NCBI GenBank assembly: GCA_019635415.1
Contig: JAHBZN010000001.1
Span: 1,116,001 to 1,180,000 of the forward strand
Reading direction: 5' to 3'
Source of the DNA: Ramlibacter sp.
GTDB lineage: Bacteria; Pseudomonadota; Gammaproteobacteria; Burkholderiales; Burkholderiaceae_C
DNA length: 64,000 nucleotides
The position numbers were made by a program, and so were the translations under genes. Of this stretch, positions 34,257-43,350 are shown one piece after another. Every line of letters starts with the position of its first letter. Positions within the stretch are counted from its first letter, which is position 1. The notes below the pieces were generated by a model. The model saw only the letters and a list, made by a program, of their open reading frames with translations. It ran no database searches and was not told where the DNA came from.

Positions 34257-35140
34257 AGCACTTCCTTTCTACGCGCGGGCCCGGTTGATCCTGCTGGCTG
34301 GCCAGCATTGCAACTCAGGCTCCTCGTTTGGATTGGTACGCCATCAAAATCCTGAGATGCCCTCTGACATCTTGCAGCGATTTGACTTAGCCGGGGTCGG
34401 CAGCGGGTTCGGGTTGTCCCTAGGTTTTTGGGACTGGGCGGATTCTGATCGATTCAAAATACCCGGTCAATCATATGGAATTTGAAATTCATGCATTTTT
34501 TACATTTAGAAAACTGTATGGATAACCATGTCTTTAGGCGTCGACATGGCGCTGGCCCAAGCTCGCCAAGCCCTGCCGAGGGGACGCAACTCGCAGTAGC
34601 CTCGAGCGGGCATGTCGGTTTGTGACATCCGTGTCTGGAGTCAAACACCTATCGCGCCGACACCTGGGCGACAGGGTGTCCCTGGAATCACCGCAAGGGT
34701 CTCTGTCAAGCCAAATGCGGCAATCACGCGCGGCAGCGCCATTGAAAATTCGATTTGCAATCAGCGGGGCCGTCTACTAAGTTTGGGGGGCTTGTTAGTT
34801 CAAGCATCAAGCCGGTAGGAGCCAATCCGCGTTGCAAGACGGTGTGAGGCAGCAGCCCCGGCCATTCATGGAAGCAATCCGTTGCTCCCAACGCAGTGCG
34901 GGACTCGACTCTCCTGCCTGCGCACCCCGACGGCAAGGACATAACGTCAGCCGTCAAGCCCGGCGGCAGGCTTCAGGCCAACCGACCGGGCTTTCTCTTG
35001 GCTGGAATGGCGATATGCTCGGGCGGCCTCCGGATCGGGGGACTCCGGTTCTCCGAGCGTCGGCCCATGGGCAGATAAAAGGCGAAAATACCGGTTTCGC
35101 CGACCGTCGGCGTTTCATCCAGCCAACCACCATTTCCCCA
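34257..35140. other. 884-base gap without a recognised gene
   Basis: This stretch separates the transglycosylase gene from the DUF349 gene. About 34420-34520 is unusually AT-rich, followed by a mixed region and a terminator-like hairpin on the plus strand at 34956-34999. No open frame in it looks like a protein. I looked for tRNA, tmRNA, RNase P RNA, SRP RNA and 6S RNA landmarks and could not assign any. Confidence 0.5.
34760..34999 (+). ncRNA. Candidate small RNA
   Basis: The end is suggested by AAGCCCGG pairing with CCGGGCTT before TTCTCTT (34956-34999), although the loop of 22 bases is long for a terminator. The body can form several GC-rich hairpins, for example GCAATCCGTTGC. No convincing promoter was seen. 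A 6S-like RNA is one possibility but the known core motifs are not clear. This is a guess from position and structure only. Confidence 0.25.
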
Positions 35141-37900
35141 GTGACTTCCAACAGTTCCAAAACCATCGACACCCAGGCGCTGGACGCCCTGACCGGCGGC
35201 GCTTTTTCAGCCCCCACCTCGGGGGAGCGTGCCGCTCGCGTGCGTGACTGGCTGGCCACCCAGCCGGCCGCAGAAACCATGCAGGACGTCCACCGGGAAC
35301 TCAGCGGTCGCGACAAGGGAGCGGCCAAGCTGCTGCGCGAAAAGCTTGATGAAATCAAGCGCAGCAAAGGCCAGGAGGCCATTGCCGCCGAGTGGGCCGA
35401 GAAAGGCCAGGCGCTGTTGGCGCTGGCCCGCCTCAACGTGGCTGACGCCATGGCCTGGCAGCGCGACGCCGCCAAAGCCGGGGCGCCGCTGTCGCGGGAG
35501 CCGCTGGCGGGGGTGAAGGCCCAGCTCGCGGAGAGGGTCAAGGGCATTGAAGACCTGCAACATCGTGTGCAGGTGCAGCGTGAAGCCGCGGTGCTGCTGG
35601 CCCAGCGCATCGAAATACTCTCCGCCAAGTCCTGGCGTGACGCCCACGCCGCCGCCGAGACGCTGGCGCGTGACGTGCCCTCCTGGCAGACCCAGGCCGA
35701 CGCGCTGCTGGTCGACGCCAACTGGTCCAGCCTTGACGGCAAGTTTCCTTCGTTGCTGGAGGCTTCCCGCGCGCAACTGCAGGTGGTGTGGGATGCGTTC
35801 CAGAGCGCTGTTGCCATGGCCGTCACCGCCGATGCCGATGCCAGCGCCGATCTGCCTCCGGTTCCCGTCTGGGCCGACGAATTGCGCGTCGCGCGTGGCT
35901 TGCCCGCCGAGGCCGCCGCGCCACGGCCCACGCGCCCCAAGGTGGATCCTGAAGTGCGGGCCCGCGCGAGCCAGGCGGTGCGTGAAGCACTGGGCACGCT
36001 GGAGAAAGAGATTGCCGAAGGCCATGGCAAGGCCAGCGCGGGGGCGGCGGCGGCCCTGCGCAACGCGCTGAAGGAACACGGCAAGTCGGTGGACGACAAG
36101 CTCGAGAACCAGGCCCACGCCGCGCTCGCGGCGGCCGGCGAACTGGAGGGCTGGCAGCGCTGGCGTGCCGATCAGTTGCGCGAGGAGCTGGTGGCCAAGG
36201 CCGAGGGCCTGTTTGAGAAGGTGGCACCGGTTGATGGGCAGGAGCCCCCGGCGCCACGGCCGCGCTTCGGCGGGCGCAAGATGCAGGAGACGCTGCGTGG
36301 CCTGCGCGAGCAATGGAAGCAGACCGACCAGGGGGGCGTTCCCAACCACGCCCTGTGGAAGCGCTTTGACGAAGCCTGCAACGAAGCCTACAAGGTGGTC
36401 GAGGCCTGGCTCGACAAAGTCAAGGCGGATGCAGCGGAGCACAAGGCCCAACGGCTGGCGCTGATCGCCGAACTCAAGGCCTGGGCTGCCGAGAACACCA
36501 CCGCCAAGGATGGCGACTGGAAGGGATTCAACCGCATTCTTCACCAGTTCAGCGACCGCTGGCGCGAAGCCGGGCACCTCAGTGAAAAGGCCTTTGCGGA
36601 AATGCAGCCGCAGTGGAAGGACGCCTTCCATGCCGCCGCGGCGCCGCTGGACCTGGTGCAAAAGCAGAGCCTGGAGCGCCGCCACGCCATGATCGACGAG
36701 GCGCGCGCCCTGGGCGCGGCCCCCGCGCTCCGTGTGGACGCCGTGAAGGCGCTGCAGCAGCGTTGGCAGGCCGAAGCGCAGGGCGTGCCGCTGGACCGCA
36801 AGCAGGAGCAAAAGCTGTGGGACGCTTTCCGCAAGCCGATCGACGAGGCCTTCCAGCGCAAGGATGAGGCGCGCGGCAAGGCCGCGGCCGCGCTGAGCGA
36901 GCGGGATCGCGTGGTACTGGAAGCCTCCAAGGCGCTGGAGGCGGCCAACGCCGCAGGCGATGCCCAGAAGATCCGGTTGGCCATGGCGGAGCTTGATGCC
37001 GCGTTACGCGGCCAGGCTCAGGCCGCTGCGGCCGTGGCGCGCGAGAATGGCGCGCAAAGTGCCGCGGCAGCCTCCAACGACCCGAAAACACCTGGAGCGA
37101 TGGAAGGCGCGGCGGCCGACGGCGCCGCTCAGCCCGACGTGCCCGCGGAGGCCGTCGCCCCGGAAGCCGATGCGGCACCTGCCGCCGCCGCTGAGCCCGT
37201 GGCGGCGCCCAAGCCGGCACCCAAGCCTGTGATTGCGATGCGCGGCGACGATCGCCCGGGCATGAAGAAGTCCGAGCCGGCCTCGGCTGCGCGCGGCAAC
37301 GGCAAGTTCGGTGACCGCAAGGGCCCCGGCGGTGGGCGCCCCGATGCACGGGGCCCGCGTGGTGCCGGAGACAACCGCTTCGAGCCGCGCCGTGATGACC
37401 GGGGAGGCCGTTTTGGCGACCGTGATCGTGAAGACCGGGGCCCGCGACTGGGCGACGCCGCGTTCCGGGCCCAGCGCGATGCCATTGAACACGCGCAGCT
37501 GGCGCTGAAGAAGCTGGCCGCGCAGGCCCATGGCGAGGCCCTCACGCAACTGCTGTCGGCCTGGGAACAGCGGGCCGCGGACCAGGTGCCGGCTCAACAG
37601 GAACTGGGCCGCTCGGTCGCGCCTGCGGTGCGGGGCAAGTGGGTGCAGGCCATTGGTGCCGCGCCCGGGGGCGACGCCTCGGAAGCCCTGTTGCGCCTGG
37701 AGATGGCGGCCGAGGTCCCGACGCCGGCCGAGCACCTCAATGCGCGGCGCCAGTTGCAACTGCAGTTGCTCACGCGGCGCAATGACCCGGCTCCCGCCGA
37801 AACCTGGGGGCAGGATGCGGCTCACGTGCTGGCCGCGGCGCATGATGCGTCCACCGCACGGCGCCTGCAGACGGCCCTCAGGACCTTGCTGCGCAAGTAG
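35141..37900 (+). CDS. DUF349 domain-containing protein
   Basis: A protein of about 919 residues with several DUF349 segments, for example LRGLREQWKQTDQGGVPNHALWKRFDEA and NRILHQFSDRWREAG. It is highly charged and helical, with a low-complexity Ala/Pro region and a Gly/Arg/Asp-rich stretch (GGGRPDARGPRG, RRDDRGGRFGDRD) near residue 740. The latter looks like an RNA-binding RGG-type region. The function is unknown. The GTG at 35141 is the best start by content, but the ribosome site is weak and the frame is open to 34832. Confidence 0.75.
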   Translation: MTSNSSKTIDTQALDALTGGAFSAPTSGERAARVRDWLATQPAAETMQDVHRELSGRDKGAAKLLREKLDEIKRSKGQEAIAAEWAEKGQALLALARLNVADAMAWQRDAAKAGAPLSREPLAGVKAQLAERVKGIEDLQHRVQVQREAAVLLAQRIEILSAKSWRDAHAAAETLARDVPSWQTQADALLVDANWSSLDGKFPSLLEASRAQLQVVWDAFQSAVAMAVTADADASADLPPVPVWADELRVARGLPAEAAAPRPTRPKVDPEVRARASQAVREALGTLEKEIAEGHGKASAGAAAALRNALKEHGKSVDDKLENQAHAALAAAGELEGWQRWRADQLREELVAKAEGLFEKVAPVDGQEPPAPRPRFGGRKMQETLRGLREQWKQTDQGGVPNHALWKRFDEACNEAYKVVEAWLDKVKADAAEHKAQRLALIAELKAWAAENTTAKDGDWKGFNRILHQFSDRWREAGHLSEKAFAEMQPQWKDAFHAAAAPLDLVQKQSLERRHAMIDEARALGAAPALRVDAVKALQQRWQAEAQGVPLDRKQEQKLWDAFRKPIDEAFQRKDEARGKAAAALSERDRVVLEASKALEAANAAGDAQKIRLAMAELDAALRGQAQAAAAVARENGAQSAAAASNDPKTPGAMEGAAADGAAQPDVPAEAVAPEADAAPAAAAEPVAAPKPAPKPVIAMRGDDRPGMKKSEPASAARGNGKFGDRKGPGGGRPDARGPRGAGDNRFEPRRDDRGGRFGDRDREDRGPRLGDAAFRAQRDAIEHAQLALKKLAAQAHGEALTQLLSAWEQRAADQVPAQQELGRSVAPAVRGKWVQAIGAAPGGDASEALLRLEMAAEVPTPAEHLNARRQLQLQLLTRRNDPAPAETWGQDAAHVLAAAHDASTARRLQTALRTLLRK

Positions 37901-37923
37901 GACCCGGATCGAGACCACCGAAT

Positions 37924-37986
37924 GCTATCTATTTGATAGCGTTTGGTGGCCGGCTGGCAAGGGCTACAACCCGATTTGGCTTGAAG
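37924..37986 (-). repeat. Dispersed repeat copy E, overlapping mtfA 3' end
   Basis: On the minus strand it reads CAAATCGGG, then TTGTAGCCCTTGCC, and ends with GCTATCAAATAGATAGC, itself a short palindrome. It belongs with copy A by its 5' part. It supplies the last 17 or so codons and the stop of mtfA. Confidence 0.85.
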
Positions 37987-38750
37987 AATCCGTCAAACAG
38001 CGCGACCAGCGCCGGAAAGTCGCCAGCGAACCGCGGGCGGTTCACAAAATAGGCTTCGCAGGCCACTGCAAAGAATTCGTCGGGCGACTGCGCTCCGTAC
38101 GGATCGAGCCAGGCGGGCTCGCCACCAAAGCGTTCGGCCAGAATGACCTGCTCTCGGAACGTTTCATAGGCGCCGTTGAGAGTGTCGAGCCAGGCCTGGC
38201 GTGCGGCCGCACTGGGCAGCGGGGGGCAGCCATCGGGAAGGCCGTCGCGCAGGTCGATCTTGTGAATGAATTCGTGGATCACCACGTTGTAGCCGTCCCG
38301 CGCGGTCTCACCGGCGTCGCGTACGTCATGCCAGCTCAGCATCACCGGCCCGCCGTCCATGGCCTCGCCGGTCAGCACCTCGCTGTAGTGGTGGACCACG
38401 CCGTCTTCATCGACCACCTCGCGCTGGGCCAGGACCTCACCGGCGTGCACCACGATGCCAACGAAATCGTCGTACCAGCGCAGCGCTTCGCCCGGGGACG
38501 CGGGTGGGGCCAGGTGCAGCAAGGGCAACACGGCCTGGGCCGAGATGTCCAGCGCCATGTCGTCGGTCACGGTCAGGCCGTGGGCGCCGTGAAACTCCTT
38601 TTGCGCGAGAAAGCCCGCCGCCAGGGCGCGCAGCCTCTGCAACTCGTCGTCAGGCCGCTGGGCCAGGAAGGGGTAGCGCGCCAGCGTGCCCTGCCACAGG
38701 GCCGGCGGGATGTCGGGCGGCGACCGCCGCCGGCGCAGCCAGGCCAGCAT
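37929..38750 (-). CDS. mtfA: MtfA-family zinc metallopeptidase (M90)
   Basis: A 273-residue M90 peptidase related to E. coli MtfA. The zinc motif is VVIHEFIHKIDLRDG (HExxH), with ESPDEFF-like QSPDEFFAVACEAYF giving the downstream ligand region. In E. coli MtfA interacts with the Mlc repressor. The ATG at 38750 shares one base with the lpxH stop. The last residues, NRVVALASRPPNAIK, come from repeat copy E, so the original C-terminus has been replaced or extended. Confidence 0.85.
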   Translation of the reverse strand: MLAWLRRRRSPPDIPPALWQGTLARYPFLAQRPDDELQRLRALAAGFLAQKEFHGAHGLTVTDDMALDISAQAVLPLLHLAPPASPGEALRWYDDFVGIVVHAGEVLAQREVVDEDGVVHHYSEVLTGEAMDGGPVMLSWHDVRDAGETARDGYNVVIHEFIHKIDLRDGLPDGCPPLPSAAARQAWLDTLNGAYETFREQVILAERFGGEPAWLDPYGAQSPDEFFAVACEAYFVNRPRFAGDFPALVALFDGFFKPNRVVALASRPPNAIK

Positions 38751-39529
38751 CAGCCCAGGGGCAGTCGCTGCAGCCCGCCGGGAGTCAGGCGCAGCACCTG
38801 CAATCGCGGCGGCCGTGCGGCCGCGTCCCAATCGCTGAGCACCACGCGGGACAGGCCGGTGCCCAGGTCATGCTCCGCTGGTCGGTGGGTATGTCCGTGG
38901 ACCAGGACTTGTGCCCCGGCGGCCTGCAACCAGACCCGCGCCGTGGTGGGATCCACATCGGCATACGGGGCCCCAGAGCGTTTGCGCTGCTCGCTGGCGT
39001 CGCGCAGGGTCCTGGCCACGGCCTGGCGTTCGGCCAGCGGCCGGGCCAGAAAGGACTGCCGCCATTCGGGGGTGCGGACCTGCGCCCGGAATGCCAGGTA
39101 GTCGTGGTCGTCCAGGCACAGGGCGTCGCCGTGGCTCAGCAGCCAGCGCCGGCTGTGGAAGCCCAGCACGCAAGGGTCGTCGAGCTGGGTGATGCCCGCC
39201 GCCGTTGCCAGGGCATCTCCCACCAGGAAGTCCCGGTTGCCATGCATGAAGAACACCGCCCGCCGTGCGCTGGTGGCTCGCAACACCGCGACGCAGCGGG
39301 TCTCGAACCTCGCGCTGGCCGACTGAATCACGTCATCGCCGACCCAGACCTCGAAAAGATCGCCGAGGATGAACACCGCATCCGCCGGTGTCTCGTGCAT
39401 GTAGCGCTGCCAGGCCTCGAAGGTGGCCGGCTCGCCGGCCTGCAGATGCAGGTCCGAAATGAAATCGACCGTGCGCCAGTCTGCAGGAGCGTCCAGCTCG
39501 GCAAACCGGGGCACGGTCGGGGTGCTCAC
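38750..39529 (-). CDS. lpxH: UDP-2,3-diacylglucosamine diphosphatase
   Basis: A 259-residue metallophosphoesterase of lipid A synthesis; it hydrolyses UDP-2,3-diacylglucosamine to lipid X and UMP. Metal-binding motifs are FISDLHLQ, LGDLFEVWVGDD, MHGNRDFLVGD and VHGHTHRPAEH. It starts with GTG at 39529, 11 bases after ppiB on the same strand. Confidence 0.95.
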   Translation of the reverse strand: MSTPTVPRFAELDAPADWRTVDFISDLHLQAGEPATFEAWQRYMHETPADAVFILGDLFEVWVGDDVIQSASARFETRCVAVLRATSARRAVFFMHGNRDFLVGDALATAAGITQLDDPCVLGFHSRRWLLSHGDALCLDDHDYLAFRAQVRTPEWRQSFLARPLAERQAVARTLRDASEQRKRSGAPYADVDPTTARVWLQAAGAQVLVHGHTHRPAEHDLGTGLSRVVLSDWDAAARPPRLQVLRLTPGGLQRLPLG

Positions 39530-39540
39530 GCGCGAGGCGA

Positions 39541-40047
39541 TCAGACCACGACGGCCTTTTCGATCACCACGTCCTCATTCGGCACGTCATCGTGGAAGCC
39601 CTTGCGTCCGGTCTTCACGGCTTTGATCTTGTCCACTACCTCGGTGCCGCTCACCACCTTGCCGAAGACGGCGTAGCCCCAGCCCTGCATGCTGGGCGCC
39701 GTGTGGTTCAGGAAGCCGTTGTCGGCCACGTTGATGAAGAACTGGGCCGAGGCGGAGTGGGGCGCCTGCGTGCGCGCCATGGCCACGGTGTAGTTGTCGT
39801 TCTTGAGGCCGTTGTTGGCTTCGTTCTCGATCGGCGCGTCGGTCGGCTTCTGGTTCATGCCCGGCTCGAAGCCGCCGCCCTGCACCATGAAGCCGGGAAT
39901 CACGCGATGGAAGATGGTGTTGTTGTAGTGGCCCTTGGTCACGTAGCTGACGAAGTTGGCGACCGTCTTGGGGGCCTTGTCGGCGTTCAGCTCGAGGGTG
40001 ATGACGCCGTGCTTGGCGATGTGCAGTTCGACTTTGGGGTTGCTCAT
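39541..40047 (-). CDS. ppiB: Peptidyl-prolyl cis-trans isomerase, cyclophilin B type
   Basis: A 168-residue cyclophilin without signal peptide, so cytoplasmic. [15 protein letters not shown] holds the active-site Arg and Gln; [17 protein letters not shown] is the other conserved half. It lies 17 bases after the exported paralogue. Confidence 0.95.
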   Translation of the reverse strand: MSNPKVELHIAKHGVITLELNADKAPKTVANFVSYVTKGHYNNTIFHRVIPGFMVQGGGFEPGMNQKPTDAPIENEANNGLKNDNYTVAMARTQAPHSASAQFFINVADNGFLNHTAPSMQGWGYAVFGKVVSGTEVVDKIKAVKTGRKGFHDDVPNEDVVIEKAVVV

Positions 40048-40064
40048 GGGGATTCCTTGCTGGA

Positions 40065-40751
40065 TTACTTCAGCAGCGTGGCGCTGTTGATGATGATGGG
40101 GGTCTTGGGCACGTCGCTGCCAAACGGGCCGCCGGGACCGGTGGGCACGGCCTTGATCTTGTTGACCACATCCATGCCGCTGACCACCTTGCCGAAGACG
40201 GTGTAGCCGTACAGCTGGGGCGAGTTCATCAGGTTGGCTCGCGGCACGTTCTCATAGGTCCGGCCACCGTACTCGAACTTGGGCACCGGGTCGCCGGGCG
40301 GGATGATGGTGGGGTCGAGAAAGGCGTTGTCCTTGACGTTGATGAAGAACTGCGCCGAAGCCGAGTTGGGGTCGTTGGTGCGCGCCATGGCCAGGGTGCC
40401 CACCACGTTGCGTGGGCCTCCCTTGGCCAGGGCCTCGCGGCCCTCATGGGCGACCGGCGGCCGCGTGGGCTTCTGCACGTACTTGGCGTCAAAGCCTCCG
40501 CCCTGGATCATGAAGTTGTCGATCACCCGGTGGAAGATCGTCCCGTCGTAGTGTTTGTCCTTGACGTACTGGAGGAAGTTCTCCACCGTCTTGGGCGCCT
40601 TGTCGGGGTAGACCTCGACCACGATGTCGCCAGCACTCGTGGCGAACTTGACCCGCGGGGGATCCTGTGCCCAGGCCTGGCCGGCAATCAGGCCGCAGGC
40701 CAGCAAGGTGGCCGCGGTGCGGCGCGAGACCGCCGTGATGGATGCTTTCAT
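40065..40751 (-). CDS. ppiA: Peptidyl-prolyl cis-trans isomerase, periplasmic cyclophilin
   Basis: A 228-residue cyclophilin with a signal peptide ending near [24 protein letters not shown] and [17 protein letters not shown] are the catalytic segments. An insert around [17 protein letters not shown] distinguishes it from ppiB. Its start overlaps the stop of the upstream L,D-transpeptidase gene (40748-40751). Confidence 0.93.
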   Translation of the reverse strand: MKASITAVSRRTAATLLACGLIAGQAWAQDPPRVKFATSAGDIVVEVYPDKAPKTVENFLQYVKDKHYDGTIFHRVIDNFMIQGGGFDAKYVQKPTRPPVAHEGREALAKGGPRNVVGTLAMARTNDPNSASAQFFINVKDNAFLDPTIIPPGDPVPKFEYGGRTYENVPRANLMNSPQLYGYTVFGKVVSGMDVVNKIKAVPTGPGGPFGSDVPKTPIIINSATLLK

Positions 40752-42043
40752 CCAATGACTCCTTCAAAGAAAATTTTCCATTGCTGGCCCTGCCGGACCC
40801 AGTACTGGCGCTTGGTCTGGCCGCTGCGGGCCCCTTCAGCCACTTCGCCAAAGGTTACCACCATGGTGTCGGCTGAATCGGTCCAGCGCAGGTAGGACAG
40901 GTCCTTGAGCTGGATGCCGCGGCCGCCGCTGCGGTCGAGCTCGCTGCGCAGCGTGGGCGTCCATTGGGCCAGGGTCTTGCCATAGCTGTTGAAGTCGGCC
41001 GTGTAGAAGCTCAGCGTGCGGTTCAGGTCACCGCTGGACTTGGCGTTGCGCCAGGCCTGCAGCGCATCCTCGAAGCGGTAGCTGCTGGCCATCGCGGTCT
41101 GCGGCGGCACCCATTGCAGTTGCGATGCGATGACCACGGGCGTGGTGCGCACTTCCACGGTGCTGATGATGCGTTCCAGGTCCGGGTTGGCCAGCACCAC
41201 GCACCCGTCGGTCGCCTTGGGCGCGCGCGAGAACTGGCCTGGCGGCGTGCCATGCAGCCAGATGCCGCTGCCGGTCTTGCCACGCCGCGCGTCGTAGGGG
41301 TTGGGGTAGTTGATGGGCAACGCCCCCACCCCGTAAAAGTCCTTGAGTGACTTGGGGTCGAGGTTGCTGGTAATGAAATACACACCCAACGGGGTGCGCT
41401 GGTCGCCTTCGGCGGCCTTCTCGATCCCCAGCTTGCCGACCGAGATGTAGTAGTCCGCCACCAGCCGCAGGCCTGTGGTGGAGTTCTCGAACAGGTACAG
41501 GCGCGAACGTGAAGCATCCACCGCGATCGCGTGGCGGGACCTAGGCGATAGCGCCAGGAACTGCGATGGCAACGTCCCCGGGGGGGGGCGCTCGCGCAAC
41601 GCCCGCATGCGCACCTGGGATTCCTCGCGCAGCTCGGCAAGCATCGCGGAGCCTGTCTGGGCGGCTTCCGGCGGCACGTCTCCCAGCGCCCGGACCGGCC
41701 GGGTCTGGGCTGAAAGCAGATCGCCGTAGACCAGCTGGGCCAACTGGAAGTTCGGATGGTCATGCACCAGCGCCTCGGCGCGCGCCAAGGCCTCCCGGCC
41801 CCGGGCCTGGCCGATCAACCGGTAGATCTCGATGAGGCGGGCCTCGGCCTGCCCGTCACGCACCGCCGGGTGGGCCCGGACGATGCGCGTGGGCACGGCG
41901 GGCTTGCTGGCTCGTGCCTTGTTGACCTGGGTACTGGCTGCCGGCCTTTTCTTGCGCTTGGATTTCTCGGACGCGTCAGCAGACCCGGGCTGGATCAGCA
42001 GCACCGCGACAAGCATGAGGGCAACGGGGAACGTCCGCATCAT
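40748..42043 (-). CDS. L,D-transpeptidase with C-terminal NTF2-like domain
   Basis: A 431-residue exported protein. The signal peptide is at residues 1-24, followed by a basic linker (EKSKRKKRPAAS) and a helical region. The YkuD catalytic domain is at residues about 150-290: IWLHGTPPGQFSRAPKATDGCVVL, with the His and catalytic Cys. A C-terminal domain of about 110 residues (ALQAWRNAKSSGDLNRTLSFY) resembles the SnoaL/NTF2-like fold. It makes 3-3 crosslinks or attaches proteins to peptidoglycan. The ATG pair at 42043/42040 is preferred to an upstream start. Confidence 0.85.
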   Translation of the reverse strand: MMRTFPVALMLVAVLLIQPGSADASEKSKRKKRPAASTQVNKARASKPAVPTRIVRAHPAVRDGQAEARLIEIYRLIGQARGREALARAEALVHDHPNFQLAQLVYGDLLSAQTRPVRALGDVPPEAAQTGSAMLAELREESQVRMRALRERPPPGTLPSQFLALSPRSRHAIAVDASRSRLYLFENSTTGLRLVADYYISVGKLGIEKAAEGDQRTPLGVYFITSNLDPKSLKDFYGVGALPINYPNPYDARRGKTGSGIWLHGTPPGQFSRAPKATDGCVVLANPDLERIISTVEVRTTPVVIASQLQWVPPQTAMASSYRFEDALQAWRNAKSSGDLNRTLSFYTADFNSYGKTLAQWTPTLRSELDRSGGRGIQLKDLSYLRWTDSADTMVVTFGEVAEGARSGQTKRQYWVRQGQQWKIFFEGVIG

Positions 42044-42137
42044 GAGGACTCTTGCAATCAGGGGCACCGGCGCAGCCCGTCCAGCCGGGGAGCGCAAGAA
42101 GAGGACCCGGGCCGAGCGGCCGCCGGTAAACCTGCCA

Positions 42138-43175
42138 TCAGCCGCCCGTCGACTCCTTGACGATCAGCCAGTTGCCGCCAGACTTGACCATCTCGAGGGT
42201 CTTGCGGCTGGAAATGTTCAGCGAGTCCGCACTGTAGGCCTGGCGGAACCGGGCCGTCGCCTTGCTGCCGTTGACTGAAACGCTCATGTCGGTGAGCCGG
42301 ATGGAAATGTGGGATTTGCCCACGATGCGCGAGCGGCGCTCTTCCTCCCAGTCCTTGCGGCTCTGATTGCCGGTCGGATCGAAATCCTTGCCATAGGCGC
42401 TCAGGTAGGCCGGCATGTCCTTGGCGGCCCAGGCGGCAGCCCAGGCCTTGACCGCGTTTTCCACGTCGCGGGACGCCGAGTCGGAAGCCACCGCAGTGGC
42501 GGGCGCCGGGGCCGGGGCGGCCGGGGGTGGCGTCACGGGACCCGCCGCGACGGGTGCCGGGGGGGCTTTCGCAGCGGGGGCTGGCGCCGGGGCGCTCGGG
42601 GCAGGGGCGGCGGCAGCCGTGACGGCCGCGGGCTTCTGGCCCTTGGCGCTCGGCGCGAACAGGTCGCGAATCAGGGCCAGCTTGGGTTGCACGCCCGTGT
42701 TGCTGCTGTCCAGCTGCAGGGCCTTGCTGTATGCCTGGCTGGCCAGCTTGGCATACACATCACCCAGGTTCTCATGGGCTGTGGCGTAGCTCGGGTTGGT
42801 CCGGATGGCCATCTCAAGCGCGGCGCGCGCCTTGTCGAACTGGCTCTGACCCGCGTAGAGCACGGCCAGGTTGTTGTAGGGCTCCGGCAGCTCCGGGTAG
42901 TCTTCGGTGAGCTTGGTGAAGGTGGTGATGGCGTCACCGGGCTTTCCGGCTTCGGTCTGGATCACGCCCTTGAGGAACCGCATCTGGGGATCACGCGGCT
43001 TGCCCGCCAGGTACTGGTCAGCCTTGGCCAGCGCCTCCGCAAGCTTGCCGGACCGCAGCAACTGGTTCACATCCCCATAGTCATCGGCACGCGCCGCCGA
43101 GACGTTCAGGCTGAACAGGGCGGCAAGAGCAACGAGGCGCAGGGTTTTGGGGACCGGGAAGCGGGCGTGCGTCAT
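42138..43175 (-). CDS. TPR protein with C-terminal NTF2-like domain
   Basis: A 345-residue exported protein with signal peptide (LRLVALAALFSLNVSAARA). Three or so tetratricopeptide repeats cover residues about 35-165 (LAEALAKADQYLAGKPRDPQ, PYNNLAVLYAGQSQFDKARA, ATAHENLGDVYAKLASQAYS). An Ala/Pro linker follows. The C-terminal domain (VKAWAAAWAAKDMPAYLSAY) is of the same type as in the neighbouring L,D-transpeptidase. This suggests they act in the same envelope process. Confidence 0.82.
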   Translation of the reverse strand: MTHARFPVPKTLRLVALAALFSLNVSAARADDYGDVNQLLRSGKLAEALAKADQYLAGKPRDPQMRFLKGVIQTEAGKPGDAITTFTKLTEDYPELPEPYNNLAVLYAGQSQFDKARAALEMAIRTNPSYATAHENLGDVYAKLASQAYSKALQLDSSNTGVQPKLALIRDLFAPSAKGQKPAAVTAAAAPAPSAPAPAPAAKAPPAPVAAGPVTPPPAAPAPAPATAVASDSASRDVENAVKAWAAAWAAKDMPAYLSAYGKDFDPTGNQSRKDWEEERRSRIVGKSHISIRLTDMSVSVNGSKATARFRQAYSADSLNISSRKTLEMVKSGGNWLIVKESTGG

Positions 43176-43198
43176 AAAACCTCTTGTGTCGTACGCAG

Positions 43199-43229
43199 GT
43201 GACAGGCCCCGCCACCGGGGCTATATACT
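43199..43229 (+). promoter_or_regulatory. Probable sigma-70 promoter for cysS
   Basis: GTGACA (43199-43204) is followed after 17 bases by TATATA (43222-43227), with TATACT overlapping. The spacer itself is a hairpin, GGCCCCGCCACCGGGGC. It lies about 120 bases before the cysS start in the divergent region. Confidence 0.45.
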
Positions 43230-43350
43230 GCGCTGGATTGTAGCCGAGGGGGTGTCTTTCCCGTACCCGCGAGCTGCCCCGTCCCAACTCACCTGAGCCG
43301 AATAGCGCTCGCGTCCGGATCAATGGCCGACGCGGGCCTCGATCCCATTC

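Noticed and set aside
34257-35140. tmRNA, RNase P RNA, SRP RNA or 6S RNA in the long gap
   Set aside because: The landmark sequences of these RNAs were not found; only an unnamed small RNA candidate is kept.
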